Positions 42,983-52,322 of a stretch of 64,000 bases of DNA are shown here, piece after piece (positions within the stretch are counted from its first letter, which is position 1; every line of letters begins with the position of its first letter). The stretch covers positions 186,001 to 250,000 of the forward strand of contig CANMQP010000005.1 in NCBI GenBank assembly GCA_947500035.1. The letters run 5' to 3'. Under the pieces are notes generated by a model. The model ran no database searches, was not told the DNA's origin, and saw only the letters and a program-made list of their open reading frames with translations. Origin of the DNA: an uncultured Kiloniellaceae bacterium. GTDB lineage: Bacteria > Pseudomonadota > Alphaproteobacteria > Kiloniellales > Kiloniellaceae. Position numbers and translations under genes: made by a program.

Positions 42983-44716
42983 ATGGCACTCGCAGGCACG
43001 CAAGGCTCACTATCGCTGTCGAACGGCAGACCGGTTCTAAGTGGTTCATTTTCCGGTCTCGATACGGCCGCCGTCGTTGACGCTCTGGTTCAGGCCAAGA
43101 GTTTCCCGATCGTTCGGTTGAACCAGCGCATCGAAGAGAGCGACATCAAGTCGGCAGCTTATTCCAATTTGCAGGCCCTGGTCGAAAACCTGCGGGTTGC
43201 CGCGGACGGCCTCCGAAATCCCCCTGGTCTGAACGGCTCGCTCGCCAATGTGTTTGAGCAGAAATCAGCCTTCCTGACCACTACCGCGGCGCCCGGCAGC
43301 ACGGCTTCTGCCGCGACTGATCTCATGGGCGTCACAGCTGCGAACACTGCTGTCGCGGGCATTTACGAATTCGAGATTCTCCAAATCGCGACGGCCCACA
43401 AGATCACCGGGGGAACGCTCGCGGATAATACAACGGGCATCGGCGTCGCGGACACGCTGACGATCGGTCTCGCCGGTGGCGACACGGTGGATATCAATGT
43501 CACCGCAGATATGAGCCTGGACAACCTCGTGGCGGCGATCAATTCCCAGTCGGACACCACAGGTGTTCGGGCATCCTCGTTAAAGATTGCCGACGGCGAT
43601 TTTCGGATTGTCATGACGGCTGAAGAAACCAATAAGACAATTACCCTGTCAGCGGCCGGTGGAAATGCACTGCTGAACACGCTGGGGATTTCCGCGGATA
43701 ATGGGGCGACCTTTGATAACGTCATCGAGGACCCGCAGCCGTCAGAAATCAAAGTCGATGGCATTACGGACCCCATCACGCGGGATACGAACGAAATCAG
43801 CGATGCGATTACCGGTCTGACCATTGACGTCTATAAGTCGGAACCAGGCACCATAATTCAGGTCGAAATCGATCAGGATCTGACGGCCGTCAGTCAACGC
43901 ATCACGGATTTTGTGACGGCTTACAATGAATTGCGCGCTTTCTCGCTCTCACAACAGCAGGTTTCGACCGACGGTGAAGTCTCTGCGGACTCCATACTCT
44001 TCGGTGACAACACCCTGCGCAGCCTCGACAGCGCACTCGGGAACAACATATCCGGCTTTACCGACAATCTCTCCGCTGGCGCATTGTCGACCCTGCGCGA
44101 TATCGGTATCGAACTCGACAGCAACAACTATCTTACTGTCGACAGTGCCGTTTTCGATTCAGCGTTGGTCAGTAATTTGAGTGAGGTGAGAGACCTCTTC
44201 GAATTCGGCTTTACCGCTGATTCTCCCAATGTTGCCGTCATCGCCCGTGCAAGCGCAATCTCAGTCGGCGATTTCGAACTCATCATCGACGGGACCGATG
44301 CCAGCGGCATTCCGACGGGTGTCAGTGTGACCGGTTACGGAAACGTGTTTGATATTGAGGGTTCGCGCTTGATCGGCAAGGAAGGCACAGCCTTCGCGGG
44401 CATGACCCTGGCGTATTCCGGAACGCCATCGGCCGGTGCGGAATCGATCCAGATCTCGACCAGTTTGGGATTCGCGGAAAAGATCTACCAGACGGCGGAC
44501 GCCTACGGTAAGCCCAATGGTGGCATTATTGCCGAGGACATCAGCAATCTGGGTGCTCAGAAAGAAGACTACACGGCTGAGATTGCGAAAATCGAAACCC
44601 GTATGATCACATACCGTGCGTTCCTGATGGATAAATTCTCCAAGATGGAACAGGCCGTTGCCTTTGCCGAGAATCAGACCAACCAGTTAAAAGCCTTTAT
44701 CCAGCAGGACAATTAA
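42983..44716 (+). CDS. fliD: Flagellar filament cap protein FliD
   Basis: 577 residues. N-terminal family block SGSFSGLDTAAVVDALVQAKSFPIVRLNQRI, a hypervariable middle, and a C-terminal coiled-coil-like end (EDISNLGAQKEDYTAEIAKIETRMITYRAFLMDKFSKMEQAVAFAENQTNQLKAF). It forms the cap that folds flagellin at the filament tip. A GGAGTAGGA ribosome-binding site precedes the ATG. Followed by fliS after 22 bp. Confidence 0.93.
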   Translation: MALAGTQGSLSLSNGRPVLSGSFSGLDTAAVVDALVQAKSFPIVRLNQRIEESDIKSAAYSNLQALVENLRVAADGLRNPPGLNGSLANVFEQKSAFLTTTAAPGSTASAATDLMGVTAANTAVAGIYEFEILQIATAHKITGGTLADNTTGIGVADTLTIGLAGGDTVDINVTADMSLDNLVAAINSQSDTTGVRASSLKIADGDFRIVMTAEETNKTITLSAAGGNALLNTLGISADNGATFDNVIEDPQPSEIKVDGITDPITRDTNEISDAITGLTIDVYKSEPGTIIQVEIDQDLTAVSQRITDFVTAYNELRAFSLSQQQVSTDGEVSADSILFGDNTLRSLDSALGNNISGFTDNLSAGALSTLRDIGIELDSNNYLTVDSAVFDSALVSNLSEVRDLFEFGFTADSPNVAVIARASAISVGDFELIIDGTDASGIPTGVSVTGYGNVFDIEGSRLIGKEGTAFAGMTLAYSGTPSAGAESIQISTSLGFAEKIYQTADAYGKPNGGIIAEDISNLGAQKEDYTAEIAKIETRMITYRAFLMDKFSKMEQAVAFAENQTNQLKAFIQQDN

Positions 44717-44738
44717 CACGCCAGGGAGGTGTGAGAGT

Positions 44739-45179
44739 ATGAGCTATCATTCGCAGGCAAACTCTGCCTACGCCGCGGCCTCGAATACCGTGTCGCCCTT
44801 ACAGGCAGTTGTTATGCTTTATGATGGCATGATCCGATCGGTTACCGCCGCCAAGATGGCGATCGAGGAAGATCGGATCGAGGACCGCTTCAATGCGACA
44901 AAAAAAGCCTCGCAGATCCTGCTGGGCCTGCAGGCCAATCTGGATTTTGAGAAGGGTGGGGATATCTCGCCCATGCTGAGCCAGTTTTACGACACGATGT
45001 TCAGGCGGTTTCAGGAAATCAATTCTTCAAATTCGATTGAGATCTGTGACGAGGTCATCCGAAGCTTGAGCAACGTCCGCAAGAGCTGGCACGAACTCGC
45101 GACCAAGCCGAACAGCTCTCAGGTATCGGTCGCGGATGCGATCCAGGAAGCCGGCGGCAGCATCGGACTCTCAGCCTAA
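44739..45179 (+). CDS. fliS: Flagellin export chaperone FliS
   Basis: 146 residues, all-helical. Family features: YAAASNTVSPLQAVVMLYDGMIRSVTAAKMAIEE and ILLGLQANLDFEKGGDISPMLSQFYDTMF. It binds the flagellin C-terminus in the cytoplasm and prevents premature polymerisation. Ends the flaG-fliD-fliS run and is followed by a bidirectional terminator. Confidence 0.93.
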   Translation: MSYHSQANSAYAAASNTVSPLQAVVMLYDGMIRSVTAAKMAIEEDRIEDRFNATKKASQILLGLQANLDFEKGGDISPMLSQFYDTMFRRFQEINSSNSIEICDEVIRSLSNVRKSWHELATKPNSSQVSVADAIQEAGGSIGLSA

Positions 45180-45245
45180 CTTGGATCGGTGATCAACTCC
45201 GCTGGGGAATGGGCATCGCGGAAACAAGCTATCATCATCTCAAGA

Positions 45246-45277
45246 AAAAAAGCCGCCTGAACGAAAGGCGGCTTTTA
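45246..45277. terminator. Bidirectional terminator between fliS and fliW
   Basis: Stem AAAAGCCGCCT / AGGCGGCTTTT with loop GAACGAA, flanked by A and T runs, serving both convergent transcripts. Confidence 0.9.
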
Positions 45278-45349
45278 CTATTCAGAAAATAGGTTTGTGT
45301 GAGAGGCTGGTCGGCTGGCTGGAAGGCGTGTGAAAAAAATACAGCTGGC

Positions 45350-45865
45350 TCAAAGCATATGGCGGACGTCGTAGCGATCGTTCCGGAAAATATGCTGCCA
45401 GGCCTGGCGTGAAGCTGAGTCGATCAAAAGCGGGGCACGCAGGTTCACGGACTGCTTGAGACCTTCCGGGGTGCGGTGGAAGGTGGTGAGCAGCAGGGCG
45501 GCTCCACTTTTCGGGTCGATGGAGAGCGTCTCGAAGGCAGCGGCAATGTCTTGCTCGTCGATCAGGTCCATACTCGCGTCGTAAGGGCGAACCACAAATG
45601 TCAGTTCGGCCGTCTCAATCGACTGCAGGAGCAGGAGAGGGGCCAGTTTTTCATTTGGCATCGCCGTGATTCCGAAATCCCGGTAATCGCTGAAGCCCAA
45701 GAGACCTTTAGGCATCGTGATGCAGAGATTGCGGTCGAACTCGAACACGCCGAAGCGTGATTCGACGGTGACGAGATCGGCGTCGCCAGTCATGGACGAA
45801 GAGTTTGCCATGCCTACCAAAATACTTGGCTCCTCAGAGTAAACGGCTTGCGAAAAGGCATTCAT
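45350..45865 (-). CDS. fliW: Flagellar assembly factor FliW
   Basis: 171 residues as written; internal starts at residues 19 and 25 would place the FliW core (VTVESRFGVFEF, ITMPKGLLGFSDYRDFGI, LAPLLLLQSIETAELTFVV) nearer the N-terminus, as is usual. FliW binds flagellin and, in other bacteria, the translational repressor CsrA. No csrA gene lies in the window. Confidence 0.85.
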   Translation of the reverse strand: MNAFSQAVYSEEPSILVGMANSSSMTGDADLVTVESRFGVFEFDRNLCITMPKGLLGFSDYRDFGITAMPNEKLAPLLLLQSIETAELTFVVRPYDASMDLIDEQDIAAAFETLSIDPKSGAALLLTTFHRTPEGLKQSVNLRAPLLIDSASRQAWQHIFRNDRYDVRHML

Positions 45866-45944
45866 GTCTTGTTGTGCTCGCTAGATTAGACGGTCGTGGT
45901 TAAAGAAAGGTGTTCGCTAGTGCTTTTGTTTTATTGCCAAATTG

Positions 45945-46865
45945 CTAGTTCAGGAAGTTAATCAGAGTTAAAGATGAGAGCCGCGAAAGCGTGAGATACG
46001 AGCCTTGCAAGGTCAGCTCGTCCATGGAGAGCTGGGTGGTCGCAGCTGCGATATCCGTGTCTTCCAATCCCGATACGATATTCTCGGCATAGGTCTTGAA
46101 ACTCTCATGGCCTTCGTTGGTCTTTTCGAGCACCAGAGAGGTTGCGCCGATCTGACCACGAAGATCTGCGAGGCCGTCGACAGCTGACTTCATGAGCGTA
46201 TAGGCTTCGGCAAGAACATCGGTGTCGAGATTGGCCCCGGCGTAATCCATATAGGCGAGGGCACGCAGCATTTCTTCGAAAGCCGGGTGGTCCCCGGTAA
46301 TGCCGTAATCCGTTTCAAAGGCCTCGTCGGCGCGCACCGAGAGCTGGGCCTGATCGCCGTTGTAGTAGTCGAAATCAGCCGTGAAGACACCGGGCAGACC
46401 AGCCGCCGGGGTATAGGCGGGATCGTTGAGATCGACCGGCGGTGCGTCGGTCAAGGACCCGGCGAAAAGATGACGCCCTTCGTGTTCGGTGTTGATGAGC
46501 GCGGCGGCTTCTTCCAAAAAAGTCGCCGAGAAGGACTGGAGCGGCAGATCGTCGATGTTCGAGCCGCTAAGCCCCTGACTCATGATGCCCAGGACCTCGG
46601 TTGCACGGCTGACCATGGTTGCGATCGAGCTTTCCATGATGTTCAGGCGGGCGATGACCTGGTCTATGTTCTGCGTGAACTTCTCGGTCATCTGGATGTC
46701 GCGTTCAAGACTGACCAGCTGATTGGCGTCGCGCGGGATCTCGGAATACTGCTGCGCCACCTTGCCGCTCGCGATCTGAATCTGCGTGCGCGCCGCATCC
46801 GATTGAGTCGAGAGCGTGTAAGAGAGCGTGAGCTGGTGCTGGGCGTAGTTTGCAACCCTAAACAT
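45945..46865 (-). CDS. flgL: Hook-filament junction protein FlgL
   Basis: 306 residues. N-terminal flagellin-like coiled coil (YTLSTQSDAARTQIQIASGKVAQQYSEIPRDANQLVSLERDIQMTEKFTQNIDQVIARLNIMESSIATM) and C-terminal block TDIAAATTQLSMDELTLQGSYLTLSRLSSLTLINFL. It joins hook to filament. It is 11 bp downstream of flgK and co-transcribed. Confidence 0.93.
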   Translation of the reverse strand: MFRVANYAQHQLTLSYTLSTQSDAARTQIQIASGKVAQQYSEIPRDANQLVSLERDIQMTEKFTQNIDQVIARLNIMESSIATMVSRATEVLGIMSQGLSGSNIDDLPLQSFSATFLEEAAALINTEHEGRHLFAGSLTDAPPVDLNDPAYTPAAGLPGVFTADFDYYNGDQAQLSVRADEAFETDYGITGDHPAFEEMLRALAYMDYAGANLDTDVLAEAYTLMKSAVDGLADLRGQIGATSLVLEKTNEGHESFKTYAENIVSGLEDTDIAAATTQLSMDELTLQGSYLTLSRLSSLTLINFLN

Positions 46866-46876
46866 AACTGCGTTCC

Positions 46877-48757
46877 TTAGTTGCCGAGGCTTAGAAGTGT
46901 GTCAAACATCTCATTGGCGGTCTGCACGATCCTCGCCGAGGCCTGATAGGCATTTTGAAAAATGACCATGTTCGCGAGTTCCTCATCCACGTTCACACCG
47001 GATTCCGAAAGAACCCGTGTTGTGATGTCCTGGTATAGGAAACTCTGGTACTCGGCATCGGAATCAGCCGCTGAGGTGATGGCGGAATTGTAGGAAAGGA
47101 TCGTACCCGCATAACCCGAGAGGGATGTGGTCAACCCCGGAGGGCCGTTCGCGATACTTGCGAAGACAAAATTCTCGCCGAAAACGTCGGCGATTTCCTG
47201 TGCAACTTCATTGTTCCCGTTACCCAGAACCAGGTTGGGTGACGTTCCGGAGATCCGGCCGCGCGACAGGAATTCGGGACTGTCCACCAGATCGCTGCGC
47301 ACTCTGATGGTCCGTGAGATTCCGGTCTGGTCGCCTTGCAGCTCCATTGCCGCAACACCGCCGGCAAGCTGTGGCGTTTCATAGAGATTGTTGAGCCCGA
47401 AGAAGTTGGAGAGACCGAAGAAGGTATCGGGCGTCGCATCGCCATCTGCATCGAAATCAATCTGGGCGTCACCGGCCTCTGTTGCAGGCCCGTTATCGAG
47501 AAAGGCCAGCCGATGCCCCGGCTGCAGCTTGATTTCCATTTCGTTGTCGGCGGTCCACTGCGCTGAGCCGAGGCCACCCAGGAAAGTGTCAATGTCGTTG
47601 CGGATCGCGTCCGGTGTTGTTGCGCCGGCTGAAATGGTGCCCGGCGCGCCCACCGCGTTGCCGTCCGCATCCAGGATCACCATGGTGACGTCACTGCCCA
47701 GTGTGAGGGCTTGGGCGGGATTTGTGAAGGCTCTCGTGCCCAGCATGGCGGCAGGATCTGCGCCCGCGGTGCCCTGTCCAAAGGGTGTGTTGGCGCCGCG
47801 GTTGTGTGCGCGGTTGAGCTGATCCCGCGCGCTGGCCGCCAACTGATCGATCTGGGCGGTCAGCGAGGGCAGAGTGACATCACGCATCTCGAAGAGAGCG
47901 TTGAGGCGTCCCGACTGGATCTGGCTGGTGATATCGTTGGCCGGGGTCAGAACGCCGCCGGCGTTAAGATGCACACCGCTCAGATTTGTCGGGTAGCTTT
48001 GCGTTGCGGTAATCAGGGTTGACTGGCTGTGCTCGAGGACACCTGCATTCGGCCCACTGACAATCTGCGAGCCGCCACCGGTCAGAACCGTCATCTCGCC
48101 ATCGGTGTTGACGAAGTGCTGCACGTCCATGTAGTCGGCGATCTTCTTCAAGGCGGCGTCGCGTGCGTCTTCCAGATCGCCGGTGGGTTGCTCAAGAGCA
48201 AGGGCCTGAGGCATTTTTCCGTTGATTTCAGCAATGATTTCGAGCTGCTGATTAATGATCGTGACCGCGTTGTTGATCTCGATATCGGCCTGCAACCGCA
48301 TGTCCTCGATGCTTTCCTGCATCTGGTTGAAGCGCTGCGCGGCGGAAATCGCCTGGTTGACCGCAGTGAACTGATGGGCAGAAATTTCCGGACTGACGGC
48401 GACATCTTCGAACGCGGTTGCCAGCGCGGTGAGCGAGTTGCCCAATGCGTTGTTATCGCCGACCGAGCCGAACAGGGTTTGTGTTCTATTCAAGTACTCG
48501 GAGGTGACGTTGGCATAGCCAAGAACCGTGGTATTGGCGATGAGGTCCCGCTGCAGAAATTCGTTGACCTGACGATTGATGCCGGAGACCTCAACACCTG
48601 CACCGATATTGGCCAGAGTCCGGGTCTGCTGTTGAAGAACCTTGCGCGAATACTCGGGTGTATTGACGTTCGCAATGTTGTTCGAGATGACCGTCAGGGC
48701 CGACTGGTTGACCTGCAGTCCGCTGAGCGCGTTATTCAGTGCGAGGTTCAGTGACAT
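46877..48757 (-). CDS. flgK: Hook-associated protein FlgK
   Basis: 626 residues. N-terminal rod/hook motif ALNNALSGLQVNQSALTVISNNIANVNTPEYSRKVLQQQTR and the C-terminal block VNVDEELANMVIFQNAYQASARIVQTANEMFDTLLSL are diagnostic. It forms the first hook-filament junction. A long central region contains segments typical for the variable HAP1 domain. Confidence 0.95.
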   Translation of the reverse strand: MSLNLALNNALSGLQVNQSALTVISNNIANVNTPEYSRKVLQQQTRTLANIGAGVEVSGINRQVNEFLQRDLIANTTVLGYANVTSEYLNRTQTLFGSVGDNNALGNSLTALATAFEDVAVSPEISAHQFTAVNQAISAAQRFNQMQESIEDMRLQADIEINNAVTIINQQLEIIAEINGKMPQALALEQPTGDLEDARDAALKKIADYMDVQHFVNTDGEMTVLTGGGSQIVSGPNAGVLEHSQSTLITATQSYPTNLSGVHLNAGGVLTPANDITSQIQSGRLNALFEMRDVTLPSLTAQIDQLAASARDQLNRAHNRGANTPFGQGTAGADPAAMLGTRAFTNPAQALTLGSDVTMVILDADGNAVGAPGTISAGATTPDAIRNDIDTFLGGLGSAQWTADNEMEIKLQPGHRLAFLDNGPATEAGDAQIDFDADGDATPDTFFGLSNFFGLNNLYETPQLAGGVAAMELQGDQTGISRTIRVRSDLVDSPEFLSRGRISGTSPNLVLGNGNNEVAQEIADVFGENFVFASIANGPPGLTTSLSGYAGTILSYNSAITSAADSDAEYQSFLYQDITTRVLSESGVNVDEELANMVIFQNAYQASARIVQTANEMFDTLLSLGN

Positions 48758-48834
48758 TTGACGGGGCTCTTAATTGTTTCTGATCATCGTCAGGGGAAAG
48801 AAGGCTTCTCGTTGGCACACAGCCCTACAGGGGG

Positions 48835-49347
48835 TCAGAGTTCTTGATTGACCCGAAGGGATACCGCACCGGTCGCATGCTGCGTGCCCTGCTTGGAATA
48901 ACCGATGTGACTGTTTTGTGCGGTCTGGACGGCAGTGGTGATGACTTTCACCAGCTTTTCGTTGGTTGTCTGTGCTGCCCGGATCGCCGCTTCGTTCTCG
49001 CGCATCGTCTCGGTCATGCGGCCGACGACGTCCCGCAGCTCCTCGCGCAGGCTCTCGTCGAGGCGCTCTGTCGCGAACTTGTCCTCACGCAACGCGGCGG
49101 TCTCGTCCTCATAGGCGCTGATCAGTTCCATCTTCTGCCCCTGCAGGACACCGAATTCCTGGATCTGCATCGCGCGCAACAATTCGATCTCGCGGCTCAT
49201 AAGGCTTGTGAGGTCTCGCACGACACTAATGACCGAATGGATCGAGTTCTTGTCGTGAGGAACCTCAGAATAGTCCCGGCGAACATCGGTGATCTGGGCG
49301 TCCGCGATTTGAGCGTCTGTGATATGGGGGATTGCGGCTTGCATCAC
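48835..49347 (-). CDS. flgN: FlgN-like export chaperone
   Basis: 170 residues, mostly helical with a long heptad-like central part (residues about 38-130: SVISVVRDLTSLMSREIELLRAM, VLQGQKMELISAYEDETAALRED). Position directly upstream of flgK and size fit FlgN, the chaperone of FlgK and FlgL. The N-terminus contains a short repeated motif (DAQIADAQITD). The stop of the cheL-like gene overlaps its start region. Assignment rests on context and shape more than strong motifs. Confidence 0.7.
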   Translation of the reverse strand: MMQAAIPHITDAQIADAQITDVRRDYSEVPHDKNSIHSVISVVRDLTSLMSREIELLRAMQIQEFGVLQGQKMELISAYEDETAALREDKFATERLDESLREELRDVVGRMTETMRENEAAIRAAQTTNEKLVKVITTAVQTAQNSHIGYSKQGTQHATGAVSLRVNQEL

Positions 49348-49712
49348 TATGCGACCTCTTGAAGTTGGAGAATCTCACGCTGGACGGCGTCGGAGATGCC
49401 GATGCCACCGGATTTGGCAATCGATTTGCCGTATTCCTGAACCAGCATGGAACGGAAGATCTTCTCACCAGGACCACCGCCAAACGGACCTTCGGTTTCA
49501 AGGCTGTCGAAGATCGGGCCCAGCATCTGCGCCAGAAAGACCGCTTCGAAGTCCTCGGCTGCCTGTTTGGCGTAGGCGATTTTCTGCTCTGAGGGCCCGC
49601 CTTTGCCTTGAGCGGCATTGCTTAGGTTGCGGACGTCGGCAGCGGCTTTTTGGACGCTGGCGTTACCGGCTGCGCTGGAAAAGAGGGCGTTGTACTGGTT
49701 CAGGTTGTCCAT
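49347..49712 (-). CDS. CheL/FlgJ-like rod-binding protein
   Basis: 121 residues. Rod-binding domain: YAKQAAEDFEAVFLAQMLGPIFDSLE, then FGGGPGEKIFRSMLVQEYGKSIAKSGGIGISDAVQREIL, equivalent to the N-terminal half of FlgJ without the muramidase domain. It assists rod assembly in the periplasm. It starts at the end of flgI, suggesting coupled translation. Confidence 0.88.
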   Translation of the reverse strand: MDNLNQYNALFSSAAGNASVQKAAADVRNLSNAAQGKGGPSEQKIAYAKQAAEDFEAVFLAQMLGPIFDSLETEGPFGGGPGEKIFRSMLVQEYGKSIAKSGGIGISDAVQREILQLQEVA

Positions 49713-50887
49713 TACATCACCTCGATTTCAGCCTGCAGCGCGCCGGCGGCTTTGATCGACTGCAGGATCGTGATCATGTCCCGAGGACCAACACCCAGCG
49801 CATTCAGCCCGTTGACCATCTCCTGGAGACTGATCCCCGAAGGCAGGACGGCCAGACGGCGGTCTGCGTCTTCGTCGACTTCGATTGTGGTGCGGTCGAC
49901 CACTTCGGTATCGCCGGTGTTGGCAAAGGCATTGGGCTGACTAACCTGGGGCGTTTCCGTGACCCTGATGGTCAGGTTCCCCTGGGCGATGGCAACGGTG
50001 CTGATCCGGACGTTCTCGCCCATGACAATGACACCGGAACGCTCGTCAATCAGAACCCGTGCGACCTGATCCGTCGTCACCCGGAGTTGCTCGATATCCG
50101 TCAGCATGGCGACCGCGTCGCCGTTGTAGCTGTCGGGAACAGCCACCTGGACCGTCGCCGGATCGAGTGAGCGCGCAGCCGGAGCCTTCAGGAAAGTGTT
50201 GATGGTGCTTGCAATCCGCCGCGCCGTGGTGAGATCCGGGTTCCGGAGCGCGACCTTGACACTGCGCAGCTTGTTCAGTTCGAAATCCAGTTCCCGCTCA
50301 ATGATGGCGCCGTTGGCGATGCGTCCCACGGTGGGCACGCCGCGCGTGATCGTCTCGGCGTTGCCGCCTGCGGAGAAACCGGCAATCGCTACAGCACCCT
50401 GGGCGACGGCGTAGACTTCGCCGTCTGCAGCCAGCAAGGGCGTAACCAGCAGGGTTCCACCGAGCAGACTCTCTGAATCCCCGATTGCCGATACGGTCAC
50501 GTCGAGCCGGGTGCCCTGGCGTGAAAAGGGAGGAAGATCAGCGGTAATCATGACTGCGGCCACGTTATCGGTATCCAAGGCCGCATCCCGGGCGTTTACG
50601 CCGAGACGCTCAAGCATGCCGATCAGGCTCTCTCGGGTGAAGACCGCGCTCCCCAGATCGTCGCCCGTTCCATTCAGGCCCACGACCAGGCCGTATCCAA
50701 CCAGCATGTTTTCCCGGATACCCTCGAAAGCCGCAATATCCTTGATCCTGTGCTGCATCTGAGCGACGGCGGGACCGGCGATGCAGAGAAGCAATACCGA
50801 GACGACAAGCCGTTTGGCCGTCAACCGGGCTGTTTTCGCTGCTGTTGCGATCTTGCCGCTGTAGAATTTTTGGATCTGCTGAAACAT
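49712..50887 (-). CDS. flgI: Flagellar P-ring protein FlgI
   Basis: 391 residues. A signal peptide follows a longer N-terminus (cleavage likely after AGPAVA, about residue 41). Diagnostic blocks are RIKDIAAFEGIRENMLVGYGLVVGLNGTGDD, AAVMITADLPPFSRQGTRLDVTVSAIGDSESLLGGTLLVTPL and ALGVGPRDMITILQSIKAAGALQAEIEV. It forms the ring around the rod in the peptidoglycan layer. Divergent from fliX, a pairing known from Caulobacter. Confidence 0.95.
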   Translation of the reverse strand: MFQQIQKFYSGKIATAAKTARLTAKRLVVSVLLLCIAGPAVAQMQHRIKDIAAFEGIRENMLVGYGLVVGLNGTGDDLGSAVFTRESLIGMLERLGVNARDAALDTDNVAAVMITADLPPFSRQGTRLDVTVSAIGDSESLLGGTLLVTPLLAADGEVYAVAQGAVAIAGFSAGGNAETITRGVPTVGRIANGAIIERELDFELNKLRSVKVALRNPDLTTARRIASTINTFLKAPAARSLDPATVQVAVPDSYNGDAVAMLTDIEQLRVTTDQVARVLIDERSGVIVMGENVRISTVAIAQGNLTIRVTETPQVSQPNAFANTGDTEVVDRTTIEVDEDADRRLAVLPSGISLQEMVNGLNALGVGPRDMITILQSIKAAGALQAEIEVM

Positions 50888-50950
50888 TCAAATCTCTCGG
50901 TTCTGGTTCATGTCCTGGCTGGTGCAGTGGGGCCGGACGTCTGACCCCAT

Positions 50951-50965
50951 GCGAATCTCATGCCA
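50951..50965 (-). promoter_or_regulatory. Possible sigma-54 promoter of flgI (minus strand)
   Basis: Read on the minus strand: TGGCATGAGATTCGC, with GG-N10-GC spacing, 64 bases before the flgI start. It is a weaker match to the consensus than the flagellin sites, and no clear CGGCA-N5-TGCCG repeat is near. Confidence 0.45.
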
Positions 50966-51102
50966 GAAATTGGATCGGCTGTTTTTCTCAGGAAACCCGC
51001 TGGCTTCCGCCCGGAGCGCCGGGCTCAGGCACGACTGTTTTTCTCTCCACCGGTAATTCGTGACCAGCGGGCAGGTAAAAATTTCCCCATTAACACAATA
51101 AG

Positions 51103-51117
51103 TTAACCGCTTCTTAA
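51103..51117. promoter_or_regulatory. CtrA box between flgI and fliX
   Basis: TTAA-CCGCTTC-TTAA, a full match to the TTAA-N7-TTAA consensus, 47 bases upstream of fliX in the divergent flgI-fliX gap. In Caulobacter the same gene pair is under CtrA control. Confidence 0.6.
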
Positions 51118-51163
51118 CGATAAAAGGTCAGCTTAGCGCTGGTATTTGATCGAGCGGTAAGCA

Positions 51164-51577
51164 ATGAAAATAGGTCACGTATCCTCTCCGAGGACGTCAG
51201 CGACAAAACGCAGCGAGCGCAGCGGGTCCGCAAAAGCAGGCGACTTCGCGCAGGCACTTGGCTCCGAGAAGGCCGTTCCGGCGGGACTCGAGAGCGCAGC
51301 GCCTCTAGGTGCACTTGATGCTCTTGTCGCGCTTCAGGAGGTGGACGACCCCACGACGGGCCGCGCAAAGGCGCAGCAACGGGGCGAAGACCTTCTGGAC
51401 CGTCTGGACCAACTGCGGATGGGGCTTTTGCTGGGACGCGTCTCGATCAGCGAGCTGGAGCGCTTGTCGATTCTGGTCAATCGCGAAACCGCCGCGACCG
51501 CTGATCCGCGACTGAGAGAAATTTTGAGTGAGATTGAGCTTCGAGCCGCTGTCGAGCTGGCCAAACTCGGCCGGTAA
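51164..51577 (+). CDS. fliX: Flagellar assembly regulator FliX
   Basis: 137 residues. The N-terminal half is low-complexity. The C-terminal half (ALDALVALQEVDDPTTGRAKAQQRGEDLLDRLDQLRMGLLLGRVSISELERLSILV) matches FliX, which couples early flagellar assembly to FlbD activity in alphaproteobacteria. Genomic position, divergent from flgI, is as in Caulobacter. Confidence 0.85.
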   Translation: MKIGHVSSPRTSATKRSERSGSAKAGDFAQALGSEKAVPAGLESAAPLGALDALVALQEVDDPTTGRAKAQQRGEDLLDRLDQLRMGLLLGRVSISELERLSILVNRETAATADPRLREILSEIELRAAVELAKLGR

Positions 51578-51779
51578 GGCGGCGTGTGCCGTTCTCAGAC
51601 GAAATGTGCGAACGTACCGGGAACATTTGAGTGCGTTTAACCGCCGCTTCGGTGCCGGAATGAGCTGAATTTGGACAAATGTCCGTTATTCCGCCCCGAA
51701 GTTGCTTCAGAAGCTTGTCGCGGGCAGCAAATTTCATATACTCCGCGGCGCTGCAATTTGACCATGTGTGGGACCAGGA

Positions 51780-52196
51780 ATGACGATACCATTACCGCAC
51801 GACTATCGTCCTGCTGATGACGAGAGTTTTATGAACCCGCTGATGCTGGAGTATTTCCGGCAGAAGCTATTGAGCTGGAAAGACGAACTTCTCAGGGAAT
51901 CCAGTGAAACCCTGCAGAATTTGCAACAGGATAATGTGCCGGAAGCCGATGTTGCGGATCGGGCCTCGACCGAGACGGATCGGGCGCTGGAGCTCAGAAC
52001 ACGAGACCGGGAACGCAAACTGATCGCCAAGATCGATGAAGCACTTGAGCGAATCGAGACGGGCAATTTCGGATATTGTGAGGAAACCGGCGAACCCATC
52101 AGTTTGGGCCGTCTGGAAGCCCGGCCGATTGCGACCCTCTCGATCGAAGCTCAGGAGTTGCATGAGCGTCTGGAACGGACACATCGGGACGACTGA
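51780..52196 (+). CDS. dksA: DksA-family RNA polymerase-binding protein
   Basis: 138 residues from the ATG at 51780; a GTG at 51768 would add four residues. Coiled-coil N-terminal part (NPLMLEYFRQKLLSWKDELLRESSETLQNL) with the acidic tip ADVADRASTETDRALELRTRDRERKLI, then the zinc-finger region FGYCEETGEPISLGRLEARPIATLSIEAQELHER. Only one of the usual four cysteines remains, as is common in alphaproteobacterial DksA. Followed by a strong terminator. Confidence 0.9.
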   Translation: MTIPLPHDYRPADDESFMNPLMLEYFRQKLLSWKDELLRESSETLQNLQQDNVPEADVADRASTETDRALELRTRDRERKLIAKIDEALERIETGNFGYCEETGEPISLGRLEARPIATLSIEAQELHERLERTHRDD

Positions 52197-52246
52197 CACT
52201 CATGAAAGCAGGCTCATTTGCTTCGCCTGTTTGATTTGAATGCAAG

Positions 52247-52282
52247 GCTGGCCGCCCAAGTGAGCGGCCAGCTTTTTTTTTT
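52247..52282 (+). terminator. Terminator after dksA
   Basis: Perfect stem GCTGGCCGC / GCGGCCAGC with loop CCAAGTGA, followed by ten T. Confidence 0.93.
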
Positions 52283-52322
52283 TCGATTTTCGATGCCTCG
52301 TTGTGGTGAACCTCAACAGACC

